64,000 nt of DNA from Ruminococcus bovis (GTDB taxonomy: Bacteria; Bacillota; Clostridia; Oscillospirales; Acutalibacteraceae): positions 1-64,000 of the forward strand of contig NZ_CP039381.1 of the NCBI RefSeq assembly GCF_005601135.1, given 5' to 3'. The position numbers and the translations under genes are program-made. The notes under the pieces are model-generated. The model was not told where the DNA came from. It worked only from the letters and a program-made list of their open reading frames with translations, and did not search any database. Positions 20,185 to 27,861 of this stretch are shown one piece after another. Numbering within the stretch: the stretch's first letter is position 1; the number at the start of each line of letters is the position of its first letter.

Positions 20185-20213
20185 ATTATATCACATCTTT
20201 TGACATCTTACAA
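20185..20213 (-). promoter_or_regulatory. Promoter of the DUF5685-dnaJ gene string
   Basis: On the minus strand: TTGTAA, 17 bases, TATAAT. Could drive the whole same-strand run down to 12.6 kb. Confidence 0.75.
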
Positions 20214-20448
20214 TAGTTATATTACAAAAGGTTACGATAATATGGTAGTTTGTTACTAAAAAGTAACTTTTATTTCATTTAATATATACTTATTGTTAAT
20301 TTATGTTCATAAAGATTTTTATAATTTCACATTAATTATTTGTTTATTAATAACAAATAAATGCAAGATATTTTATTTTAATTGCAATTTCACAAGTATT
20401 TTAGACATATATTTAATTAATTTTTATAATTTTGCAAGAAATAAAGTA
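20214..20448. other. AT-rich spacer between divergent genes
   Basis: Very AT-rich, no convincing ORF or repeat. An open frame running into amtB from 20293 has no ribosome site and crosses a promoter and terminator-like hairpin, so it is not coding. Confidence 0.6.
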
Positions 20449-20477
20449 TTGACAAGCAAATTTTATTATGCTAAACT
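20449..20477 (+). promoter_or_regulatory. Promoter of amtB
   Basis: Perfect TTGACA, 17 bases, TAAACT. Predicted start falls at about 20484, the first base of the leader hairpin. Confidence 0.75.
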
Positions 20478-20483
20478 AAATTC

Positions 20484-20534
20484 AGACAAAGAGGTCAACT
20501 ACCTAGAGGTAGTTTGCGTCTTTGTCTTTTTTTA
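20484..20534 (+). promoter_or_regulatory. Terminator-like leader hairpin of amtB
   Basis: Two nested perfect stems, AGACAAAGA / TCTTTGTCT outside and AACTACC / GGTAGTT inside with a TAGA loop, followed directly by seven T. It has the form of an intrinsic terminator in the 5' leader, 32 bases before the amtB start. No alternative antiterminator is visible. Confidence 0.75.
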
Positions 20535-20565
20535 TTCTATTTCCATATTGAAAGGAGAACAAAAA

Positions 20566-21849
20566 ATGGATAGGGGTAGTATAGCTTTTATGATGGTTTG
20601 CACTGCATTGGTGTTTATTATGACACCGGCACTTGCATTCTTTTATGGAGGACTAGTAAGAAAGAAAAATGTAATTAACACAATGATGGCTACAATGTTC
20701 ATTGCCGGTACTGCTGTACTGATGTGGGTACTATTTGGTTATTCATTATCATTTGGTAGTGACAATGGTGGTTTCATCGGTAACTTTGACTTCTTAGGTC
20801 TTAGTGGTGTTAGTATTAGTGAAAGCACAAGAGGTCTTGAAATTCCTGACCTACTATTCTGTGCATTCCAGATGATGTTCGCTATTATTACACCGGCACT
20901 TATTACCGGTGCAGTAGCAGGTAGAATGAAGTTTAAAGCTCTTGTACCATTCATCTGTTTATGGTCTTTACTTGTTTATTATCCTCTAGCCCATATGGTT
21001 TGGGGTGGTGGATTTATGGGAGCAGAAGTTGAAGGTGGTTCAGGTTTATTCGGAACAGGACTTTACCTTGATTCTGTTGACTTTGCCGGTGGTAATGTTG
21101 TACATATCAGTTCAGGTATTACCGGTCTTGTACTTGCTATTATTCTTGGCAAAAGAAGAGATTACCACAAAAACAGTTATCAACCACACAACATTCCATT
21201 TGTTCTTTTAGGTGCTGCATTCCTATGGTTCGGTTGGTTTGGATTTAATGCAGGTAGTGCTTTAGCTGCTAACGGTACTGCAGTTCATGCATTTATGACA
21301 ACAGGTATTTCATCAGCTTGTGGTTTAATCTCATGGCTGATTATGGATATTATTACTGCCAAAAAGCCAACACTTGTTGGTTGTTCTACAGGTTTAGTTG
21401 TTGGTCTGGTTGCAATTACTCCTGGGGCTGGATTTGTACCAATTTGGGCATCTATTATTATTGGTTTACTTGTTAGCCCTATTTGTGTCGGTGGTGTACA
21501 CCTAATTAAAAAGGTTCTAAAGATTGACGATGCACTTGATGCTTTTGGTTGTCACGGCATTGGTGGTATCTGGGGTGGTCTTGCAACAGGTATCTTTGGT
21601 GTTAAGGAACTTGCTCCCGGTGTTGAGTCAGGTGCAAAGTGGGATGGCCTTGTATTTGGTGACTATCACCTATTCCTTGCACAAGCAGAAAGCATTATAG
21701 TTACTATTATAATTGCAGTAGTTGGTACACTAATTTGTGCCGGTATTGTTAAGCTATTTGTTAAGAAACTTAGAGTTTCTGATACAGTTGAAAGACTTGG
21801 CCTTGACGAATCACAACATGGTGAAGTTGCTTATCCGGCTGACATTTAA
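20566..21849 (+). CDS. amtB: Ammonium transporter AmtB
   Basis: Eleven-helix ammonium channel. MMVCTALVFIMTPALAFFYGG at the N-terminus (family ALVLLMTPGLAFFYGG), HISSGITGLVLAIILG, and GCHGIGGIWGGLATGIFG with the conserved pore His region. The ATG at 20566 follows AAAGGAG; the open frame upstream is non-coding. 427 residues. Expression is probably controlled through the leader hairpin, and activity by the PII protein encoded two genes downstream. Confidence 0.93.
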   Translation: MDRGSIAFMMVCTALVFIMTPALAFFYGGLVRKKNVINTMMATMFIAGTAVLMWVLFGYSLSFGSDNGGFIGNFDFLGLSGVSISESTRGLEIPDLLFCAFQMMFAIITPALITGAVAGRMKFKALVPFICLWSLLVYYPLAHMVWGGGFMGAEVEGGSGLFGTGLYLDSVDFAGGNVVHISSGITGLVLAIILGKRRDYHKNSYQPHNIPFVLLGAAFLWFGWFGFNAGSALAANGTAVHAFMTTGISSACGLISWLIMDIITAKKPTLVGCSTGLVVGLVAITPGAGFVPIWASIIIGLLVSPICVGGVHLIKKVLKIDDALDAFGCHGIGGIWGGLATGIFGVKELAPGVESGAKWDGLVFGDYHLFLAQAESIIVTIIIAVVGTLICAGIVKLFVKKLRVSDTVERLGLDESQHGEVAYPADI

Positions 21850-21938
21850 TTAAGATAATTATTTCATAAAATACCTCCTTATTGAATTTTGCTACAAAAA
21901 AATATATAATAGTATAAAATCCAATTTGAGAGGTATTT

Positions 21939-22493
21939 ATGAACTGTTACGATTTTGATAAAACTATATATAATGGGGACTCTACTAAAGATTTCTACTT
22001 ATTTTGCTTAAAAAGACATAAAGGTATTATTAAGACTTTTCCCGGTTTAATTAAGGCTTTTACAAAGTTTTATGTACTTAAAAAAGGTAACAAAACTGAT
22101 TTTAAAGAAAAGATGTATCGTTTCTTACCTTATGTTAATATAGAAAAGGACTTACCTGAATTTTGGGCAAGTCATAAGAATAATATTAAAGATTGGTACT
22201 ACAAAACACAAAGAGAAGATGATGTTATTATTTCGGCTTCCCCCGAATTTCTCTTAGAACCTATTTGTAAGGAACTGGGAATTAAGTACCTAATGGCATC
22301 TAAAGTTGATAAGAAAACAGGCAAATATGAAGGAATAAACTGTCATGGTAAAGAAAAAGTCAGAAGATTTTACGAAATGTTTCCTAATGGAAAAATTGAT
22401 GACTTTTACAGTGACAGTTACAGTGACTCTCCCCTTGCTGAAATTTCAAAGAAAGCCTTTCTTGTAAAAGGTGATGAACTAAAAGATTGGTAA
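21939..22493 (+). CDS. HAD-superfamily phosphatase (SerB-like)
   Basis: Motif I YDFDKTIYNGDS with the nucleophile Asp at the very start, motif II around VIISASPEFLLEP, motif IV DDFYSDSYSDSPL. 184 residues, HAD subclass IB fold like phosphoserine phosphatase, but the substrate cannot be told. It begins 89 bases after amtB and 30 before the PII gene. A weak promoter (TTGCTA, 18 bases, TATAAA) precedes it. Confidence 0.82.
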   Translation: MNCYDFDKTIYNGDSTKDFYLFCLKRHKGIIKTFPGLIKAFTKFYVLKKGNKTDFKEKMYRFLPYVNIEKDLPEFWASHKNNIKDWYYKTQREDDVIISASPEFLLEPICKELGIKYLMASKVDKKTGKYEGINCHGKEKVRRFYEMFPNGKIDDFYSDSYSDSPLAEISKKAFLVKGDELKDW

Positions 22494-22523
22494 ACAAAAA
22501 CTATTTAATAAGAGGTTTTGACA

Positions 22524-22886
22524 ATGAATAAAATTTATAAGGTTGAAATTATTACTCGTCCTGAACTTTTTGATGATTTAAAAGAAGCACTTAACTACCT
22601 TGGTGTTAACGGTATGACAGTTTCTGATGTAAACGGTTGTGGTATGCAGAAAGGTCACACATATTACAGAGGTGTCAAAAGAGATGTTAACCTAATTAAG
22701 AAAATCAAGGTTACTGTTGTTGTTTCTGAAATTCCATATGAAGAAGTACTAAAAACAGTTGAAAAATGTTTAAAGACAGGTACAGTTGGTGACGGTAAGT
22801 GCTTTGTTACTGAAGTTGTTGATGTTCTAAGAATCAGAACAGGTGAACGAGGAGTTGCTGCACTAATGGGTGCTAATGAATGTTAA
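22524..22886 (+). CDS. glnK: PII-family nitrogen regulator
   Basis: Signal protein that binds 2-oxoglutarate and ATP/ADP and blocks AmtB. Visible: KVEIITRPELFDDLKEAL, the Q-loop/T-loop region GCGMQKGHTYYRGVKRDV with the YRG motif, and the C-terminal signature TGTVGDGKCFVTEVVDVLRIRTGE. The T-loop appears one residue shorter than in E. coli GlnB. The ATG at 22524 sits eight bases after AAGAGG; the TTG at 22518 is too close to it. 120 residues. Confidence 0.93.
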   Translation: MNKIYKVEIITRPELFDDLKEALNYLGVNGMTVSDVNGCGMQKGHTYYRGVKRDVNLIKKIKVTVVVSEIPYEEVLKTVEKCLKTGTVGDGKCFVTEVVDVLRIRTGERGVAALMGANEC

Positions 22887-22912
22887 ATATTCAATAATAC
22901 AACTATATAAAT

Positions 22913-22940
22913 AAAACCGTCTTTTAATAAGACGGTTTTT
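22913..22940. terminator. Bidirectional terminator after the PII gene
   Basis: AAAACCGTCTT / AAGACGGTTTT, T-run on both strands, between convergent genes. Confidence 0.85.
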
Positions 22941-22946
22941 CTATGC

Positions 22947-23180
22947 TCAAAATTTCAAATCCTTAGGTATATTAATATTTGTATGGCTTTGTGCAGTTAT
23001 TTTAATACGAGATATATGACAAGCATTTTTACAATTATTACACCATATTATCTCATACCCATAACCATTATTGACCTCAACATCACAATAATTTGTATCA
23101 TTACTGCAACAAAAAGGACATTCCCCTACTTCATTATTAATTGAAATATTTTCAATATTTTTAATCCACATTTCATTCAT
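22947..23180 (-). CDS. Small zinc-ribbon protein, Lar-like
   Basis: 77 residues with ECPFCCSND near residue 20 and WCNNCKNAC near residue 47, two Cys pairs spaced like a zinc ribbon. The pattern recalls the Lar/restriction-alleviation type of small phage proteins, but the match is loose. It stands alone between two terminators. Function unknown. Confidence 0.6.
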   Translation of the reverse strand: MNEMWIKNIENISINNEVGECPFCCSNDTNYCDVEVNNGYGYEIIWCNNCKNACHISRIKITAQSHTNINIPKDLKF

Positions 23181-23242
23181 TTTACTATCACCATAAATTA
23201 TTATACCCCTAATTTATCAAACGGTAAAGAAAAATATATAAG

Positions 23243-23271
23243 AAAACTGCCACCCATAAGGATGGCAGTTA
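23243..23271 (-). terminator. Terminator of the Cys-rich protein gene
   Basis: AACTGCCA / TGGCAGTT stem a few bases past the stop, T-rich on the minus strand. Confidence 0.85.
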
Positions 23272-23274
23272 TTT

Positions 23275-24087
23275 TTATTTACAACCACAATCAGGCTTTT
23301 TATTTTCATCACCAATATCACAAACTGTTGGTGGGAAAAATTCATTTGTAGGGAATTCAAGTCTATTGAACATTTCACAAGGATTATCCGAAGTTGTGAC
23401 ACACTCTTTCTCAGGAATACAGAAGTCATATGCCGGTATAAGCATTTGTACATTTCGTTCTATCTGTACTATTGTAAAGATACCGATTGTTGCATACACT
23501 GACATTGAACCGTTCTGCAAGAAATCTCCACCAAATCTACGACAAATTGACTCAGGAATTCTGCAAGGTGGATTGCAAGGACATTTGCACTCACAAACCT
23601 TTGCAGAAAGAGCAATTGGTGTTGCTACCTGAACAGTAGCTTTCGGTAGATTTTGTGATGGTTGAAGTTGTTTACAATCACACTCATCATAGTTGTATTC
23701 ACTTGTGAAAGTCTTTACACTTCCCTCACTACCATAAAGAATAACCTTTTTACTATGAATTGCAAGACCGTTTACTGTTACCGGACAACTACCCGGTGAC
23801 ATAAATGCCTCAATAGCAACATCAAAGAAGAAGGTCATATCCACAGAATAAAAGCCTCTATGGAATGGTACTTGCTCTAGTGTTGAATACACTGTAATAA
23901 CATCTGCTGACTTAATTCTGACGGATACTGCACCGTCAATTACTGATTGGCTTTGTTCGGTAAAATACACCCTTAAATCGCTAAGGCAATCCTTATCTCC
24001 ACAACTGTCATATATTCGTTGGGCATCAATACAAATAGATTCCTTAGGGTTGCAAGCAGTATGTTCACCAAAAGGACTTTCTGCCAT
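23275..24087 (-). CDS. Conserved Cys-rich protein, probably spore-associated
   Basis: 271 residues from MAESPFGEHTACNPKE, with more than 20 cysteines, many in pairs (CDCKQ, CECKCPCNPPC, PDCGCK at the end). The middle (VPFHRGFYSVDMTFFFDV, KKVILYGSEGSVKTF) is strongly conserved-looking. I recognise the general type from spore-forming Clostridia but cannot name a characterised family. No signal peptide or membrane segment. The ATG at 24087 follows GGAGG, which lies in a long inverted repeat. A sigma-K-like promoter upstream would fit a coat or late mother-cell role; this is inference. Confidence 0.65.
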   Translation of the reverse strand: MAESPFGEHTACNPKESICIDAQRIYDSCGDKDCLSDLRVYFTEQSQSVIDGAVSVRIKSADVITVYSTLEQVPFHRGFYSVDMTFFFDVAIEAFMSPGSCPVTVNGLAIHSKKVILYGSEGSVKTFTSEYNYDECDCKQLQPSQNLPKATVQVATPIALSAKVCECKCPCNPPCRIPESICRRFGGDFLQNGSMSVYATIGIFTIVQIERNVQMLIPAYDFCIPEKECVTTSDNPCEMFNRLEFPTNEFFPPTVCDIGDENKKPDCGCK

Positions 24088-24091
24088 AAGT

Positions 24092-24162
24092 AAAACCTCC
24101 ATACATAGTGAAACTTTTGTTTCCGTCATTGACGGTGTAACACTATATCATATGGAGGTTTT
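24092..24162 (-). promoter_or_regulatory. Long inverted repeat sequestering the ribosome site of the Cys-rich gene
   Basis: AAAACCTCCATA at one end pairs perfectly with TATGGAGGTTTT at the other; inside are TATAGTG / CACTATG-like arms and a CCGTC / GACGG hairpin. The GGAGG ribosome site lies in the 3' arm, five bases before the ATG. Confidence 0.65.
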
Positions 24163-24172
24163 CTGATTTTGT
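24146..24172 (-). promoter_or_regulatory. Putative sigma-K-type promoter
   Basis: On the minus strand: AC, 16 bases, CATATGATA, matching the B. subtilis sigma-K pattern AC-N16-CATANNNTA. A transcript from here would lack the 5' arm of the hairpin. Confidence 0.4.
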
Positions 24173-24267
24173 GATTGAATAGATAAATTTTATTTTGTTA
24201 ATTTTTAATTTCTTGATTGTTGGTTAAGATTAATCAGTTCTGTAAATTTGGGTTTTTCAATTTTGTC

Positions 24268-24553
24268 TGTGGGTAAAGGTAAATTTGTTTTAAATTCAAT
24301 CGGCTATAAAGAAAAATTTATAGTGAGAATATATACCATAAAACCATACAAAACTATGTCTCACAGGTGTAGGGTCCAACACTGTTGGACCGAGCAAATC
24401 AGCCTCTTTATTGACATATTGCCCTATGTAGTAAGTTATAATTTTTAGTTTCTACAAAGGACAAAGTTACATAAAACATTTTACTATTAAACGGGCGAAC
24501 ACTGTTCGCCCCTACGACTGTGAGCCAAAATTTTGTTATAATTCACGCCCACA
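24268..24553. repeat. Dispersed intergenic repeat, copy 1
   Basis: 286 bases, similar throughout to 30116-30492. Ends are loosely inverted (TGTGGG ... CCCACA). Inside lie inverted CTCACAG / CTGTGAG boxes and two perfect short palindromes, GGTCCAACACTGTTGGACC and GGGCGAACACTGTTCGCCC. No transposase. MITE- or REP-like. The rest of the 24.17-24.60 kb gap is AT-rich with nothing recognisable. Confidence 0.75.
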
Positions 24554-24606
24554 AACTCTTACTTGTCTGACTTATAATAATCTAAACAATAAGAATTAAA
24601 ATAAAA

Positions 24607-26814
24607 TTAAAGTTTTTCCATTTTACAGAAGTTTGCCATTAGGGTTTTTGTACCGGCAGTATCAAAGGCAATTTGCAACATTTGGTCGTTACCCATTTTG
24701 TCTGCTCTTACGATTGTACCCTTACCGAAAACTTTATGCATTACTGCATCCCCTACTGCATATGTAGTTGACTTAGGGGTGGTTGTAGGTGTTTTCTTAA
24801 AGCCTGAGAAGTTCTTCTTAGGTTTGCCATATTTCAAGAAGTCTTCGCTTACTTTTTCTTTTCTTTCCTTTCCTTGTAAATCAACTAATTCTTCAGGAAT
24901 TTCCTTAGTAAATCTTGATGGTCGGTTATGCTGAGTTGAACCGAATAACATTCTGTCTTGAGCCCTCAGTAGGTAAAGTTTTTCTTTTGCTCTTGTGATA
25001 CCTACATATGCAAGTCTGCGTTCTTCATCCATTTCTTCCGGATTCATAATTGTCATATTTGATGGGAAAATTCCCTCTTCCATACCCGGAATAAATACTA
25101 CAGGGAATTCAAGACCCTTTGCACTATGAAGTGTCATCATTACTACTGTATCGGAGTCGGCATCATAGTTATCAATATCTGTTTGTAGAGAAATTTCTTC
25201 TAGGAATGTTGTAAGGTCAGCATTTTCTTCATATTCCTTTTCGAAATTAACAATATTAGAACGAAGTTCCTCTATATTTTCAATTCTTTCATCCGGCTTA
25301 TCTTTTTCTGTTCTGATATATCTTTCATAATCAGTATGCTCTAGGATAAGGTTATAGATTTCAGCTAGACTATACATATTGCTATTTACTGCATCAATGA
25401 AACCATCAATCAATGCAACAAATTCTTTTAGCTTTTTAGCTGCTCTTGAAAGGTCAGGATAGGCATCTGCCTCTTTGATAACATTATAAATACTATCACC
25501 TAGGTTAGTTGCAATATTAGCAGCTTTTTCAACTGTTGTTGCACCTATTGCTCTCTTAGGCTTATTGATAATTCTTCTAAGTCTTATATCATCATGAGGG
25601 TTATTGATAACATGAAGATATGCTACCATATCACGAACTTCTTCTCTGTCATAGAAACGGTGGCCACCGATAATTCTGTGTGGGATACCTGCTCTTGAAA
25701 GTGAATGTTCCACTGCATTTGACTGTGCATTCATTCTATATAGAACTGCAAAGTCAGAGAACTTTCTTCCCTCTTTTACGCCATCAAGAATTTTATCGGC
25801 AATAAACATTGCTTCATCTCTTTCGGAAAAAGCAGTATAGAAAGTAACCTTATCACCCTTTTTATTTTCTGTCCATAATGTTTTACCTTTACGGGCTGAG
25901 TTATGCTTAATAACTTCATTGGCTGCATCAAGGATTGTCTGTGTACTTCTGTAGTTCTGTTCAAGTCTAATTACTTCTGCTCCCGGGAAGTTGTTTTCAA
26001 ATGACAAAATATTCTCAATAGTAGCACCACGGAATTTGTAAATACTCTGGTCATCATCACCAACAACACAAATGTTGCCTGACTTTTCAGCAAGTAGTCT
26101 TACAAATTCATACTGTACTTTGTTGGTATCTTGATATTCGTCAACCATTATGTACTTAAATAGGTTCTGATAATACTCCAGTACATCAGGACAAGTCTTT
26201 AGAAGATGGACAGTATTTAATAGCATATCGTCAAAGTCCATTGCATCTGAGGACTTAAGTCTGCCTGTATACTGCTTATAAACCTTAGCAATAGAAACAA
26301 GACGGTTGTCATAACCGGCTTTTTCTTCCATCATTTCAGGTGTTTCCATTTTATCCTTAGCATGAGAAATTTCGTTTAATACAGTTTTTACAGGTAAAAA
26401 CTTTTCATCAATATTAAGTTGCTTTAGAATTTCTTTTACAAGTCTTTTTTGGTCATCAGAATCATAAACAGTAAAATGGTTAGAATAACCTATTCTGTCA
26501 CCATATCTACGCAAAATTCTTGAACAAGTACTGTGGAATGTTGCTGCCCAGATGTCATCACCTTGTTCCGGTACTGCTTTGCAGATTCTTTCTTTAAGCT
26601 CTGTAGCTGCTTTATTGGTAAAAGTGATAGCAAGTATCTGCCAGGGTCTGCAAAGTCCCATACGAAGAATATAGCTGATTCTGTTTACAAGAACTGTTGT
26701 TTTACCACTACCTGCACCTGCAAGGATAAGAACAGGACCTTCTGTCTTAAAAACAGCTTTCTGCTGCATATCATTCATAAAAGAATACTCTTTTTGTAAT
26801 TCAGTTAAACTCAT
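24607..26814 (-). CDS. pcrA: ATP-dependent DNA helicase PcrA/UvrD
   Basis: Superfamily 1 repair helicase. Q-motif MNDMQQKAV, Walker A LAGAGSGKTTVL, motif II MVDEYQDTN, motif III VVGDDDQSIYKFRGA, motif IV RLEQNYRSTQ, motif V MTLHSAKGLEFPVVFIPG and motif VI YVGITRAKEKLY are all present. The C-terminal Tudor-like PcrA tail reads GDAVMHKVFGKGTIV. 735 residues, intact, monocistronic. Confidence 0.96.
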   Translation of the reverse strand: MSLTELQKEYSFMNDMQQKAVFKTEGPVLILAGAGSGKTTVLVNRISYILRMGLCRPWQILAITFTNKAATELKERICKAVPEQGDDIWAATFHSTCSRILRRYGDRIGYSNHFTVYDSDDQKRLVKEILKQLNIDEKFLPVKTVLNEISHAKDKMETPEMMEEKAGYDNRLVSIAKVYKQYTGRLKSSDAMDFDDMLLNTVHLLKTCPDVLEYYQNLFKYIMVDEYQDTNKVQYEFVRLLAEKSGNICVVGDDDQSIYKFRGATIENILSFENNFPGAEVIRLEQNYRSTQTILDAANEVIKHNSARKGKTLWTENKKGDKVTFYTAFSERDEAMFIADKILDGVKEGRKFSDFAVLYRMNAQSNAVEHSLSRAGIPHRIIGGHRFYDREEVRDMVAYLHVINNPHDDIRLRRIINKPKRAIGATTVEKAANIATNLGDSIYNVIKEADAYPDLSRAAKKLKEFVALIDGFIDAVNSNMYSLAEIYNLILEHTDYERYIRTEKDKPDERIENIEELRSNIVNFEKEYEENADLTTFLEEISLQTDIDNYDADSDTVVMMTLHSAKGLEFPVVFIPGMEEGIFPSNMTIMNPEEMDEERRLAYVGITRAKEKLYLLRAQDRMLFGSTQHNRPSRFTKEIPEELVDLQGKERKEKVSEDFLKYGKPKKNFSGFKKTPTTTPKSTTYAVGDAVMHKVFGKGTIVRADKMGNDQMLQIAFDTAGTKTLMANFCKMEKL

Positions 26815-26890
26815 AATCTATCTCAAACTTTCTTTATATTTCTTTAATAGAATTATCATACAAACATATACATTATATCATAAAAAAAGA

Positions 26891-26917
26891 AAAGCCACAA
26901 CAAAAAGTTGTGGCTAG
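26891..26917 (-). terminator. Terminator of the lipoprotein gene
   Basis: AGCCACAAC / GTTGTGGCT stem past the stop, T-run on the minus strand. Confidence 0.85.
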
Positions 26918-26931
26918 GAATCTTTATTTAA

Positions 26932-27405
26932 TTAGCTAAAATAACCATTGATAATCTTTTCAATGTCTTCGTGATTCTTAGCAATAACTAACATTGAATA
27001 TAGACCGTTGTCCTGTACTTTACAAGCCTCAATAGTAGAAACCTGATCAGTGTTGTAAGACTGAGCATTGCTTAGCTTTTCGTTTAGGTAAGAATTTAAC
27101 TTATCGTTAATCTTGTCCTTGCCTTCTTCATCGTTAGCCTTAGTAACAATAACAGTTGTTGGGAAGTCACCATCTTCTGAAACTTCTGCAATAAAATCTG
27201 ATACAGTATTAGGGTCAATATCAAACTGCTTCTGTAAATCCTTTGTATTTGAGATAGTCTTCATTGAAGAAAGATTACCGTTATCATTTACATCAGAAAG
27301 AACCTTAGCAAGTTCAACATCCTTATTACTGCTACTTGAACCACAACCTGCAAATGCAAATAACACAAATACAAGTGATAAAGTAATAGCTAAAACTTTT
27401 TTCAT
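26932..27405 (-). CDS. Secreted lipoprotein, DUF4358-like
   Basis: N-terminal lipobox signal: MKKVLAITLSLVFVLFAFAGCG, lipidation Cys at residue 21. The mature part of about 137 residues is a small alpha/beta domain (TTVIVTKANDEEGKDK, LYSMLVIAKNHEDIEKIIN) resembling DUF4358. The ATG at 27405 follows a GGAGG site; the longer start adds residues before the signal. Function unknown. Confidence 0.75.
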   Translation of the reverse strand: MKKVLAITLSLVFVLFAFAGCGSSSSNKDVELAKVLSDVNDNGNLSSMKTISNTKDLQKQFDIDPNTVSDFIAEVSEDGDFPTTVIVTKANDEEGKDKINDKLNSYLNEKLSNAQSYNTDQVSTIEACKVQDNGLYSMLVIAKNHEDIEKIINGYFS

Positions 27406-27543
27406 TATGTTTGCCTCCATATATTCATATTTTACTGTATCAAATTATACTATTATTGACGAAAAAGGTCAATTAAAATAAATAACAAATTTTAGGATTT
27501 TTAATTATATTATATCACAATTATCACAAAATTATTATTAAAA

Positions 27544-27576
27544 CAAAAAAATGAGCACTGATGAAAATCAGTGCTC
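27544..27576 (-). terminator. Terminator of tRNA-Gln
   Basis: GAGCACTGA / TCAGTGCTC stem, then seven T on the minus strand, immediately after the tRNA. Confidence 0.88.
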
Positions 27577-27578
27577 TG

Positions 27579-27652
27579 TGGCAGAGGTATAAGGATTCGA
27601 ACCTTAAATGACGGAGTCAGAGTCCGGAGTGTTACCGTTACACTATACCTCT
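27579..27652 (-). tRNA. tRNA-Gln (anticodon CTG)
   Basis: Cloverleaf folds: acceptor AGAGGTA / TACCTCT, D stem GTGT / ACAC, anticodon loop CTCTGAC, T arm TAAGG-TTCGAAT-CCTTA, G discriminator and encoded CCA. A C-U mismatch closes the base of the anticodon stem. Confidence 0.93.
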
Positions 27653-27861
27653 ATATTTGATTTGTGTTGTCGTGTCTCTCAACAACGATATTTATTATAT
27701 ACTATTTTCAAGAAAAGTCAACCCTTTTTTATAAATTTTTTTAATATTTTTTTATTTTCTTTATTTTGCCCATTAAATATACTATTTATGGGACTTATCC
27801 TCTATTTTTTAAATCAATTTTACATTAAATATTGATATTATTATCTGTATATGTTAAATTT

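Noticed and set aside
20293..20565. N-terminal extension of amtB open in frame
   Set aside because: No ribosome site; it crosses a consensus promoter and terminator-like hairpin, while AAAGGAG precedes the family-typical start at 20566.
24248..24448. Open frame of 66 codons on the plus strand
   Set aside because: Lies across the dispersed repeat, has no ribosome site and no counterpart open frame in the second copy.
27608..27835. Open frame of 75 codons on the plus strand
   Set aside because: Overlaps tRNA-Gln antisense and AT-rich spacer; not coding.
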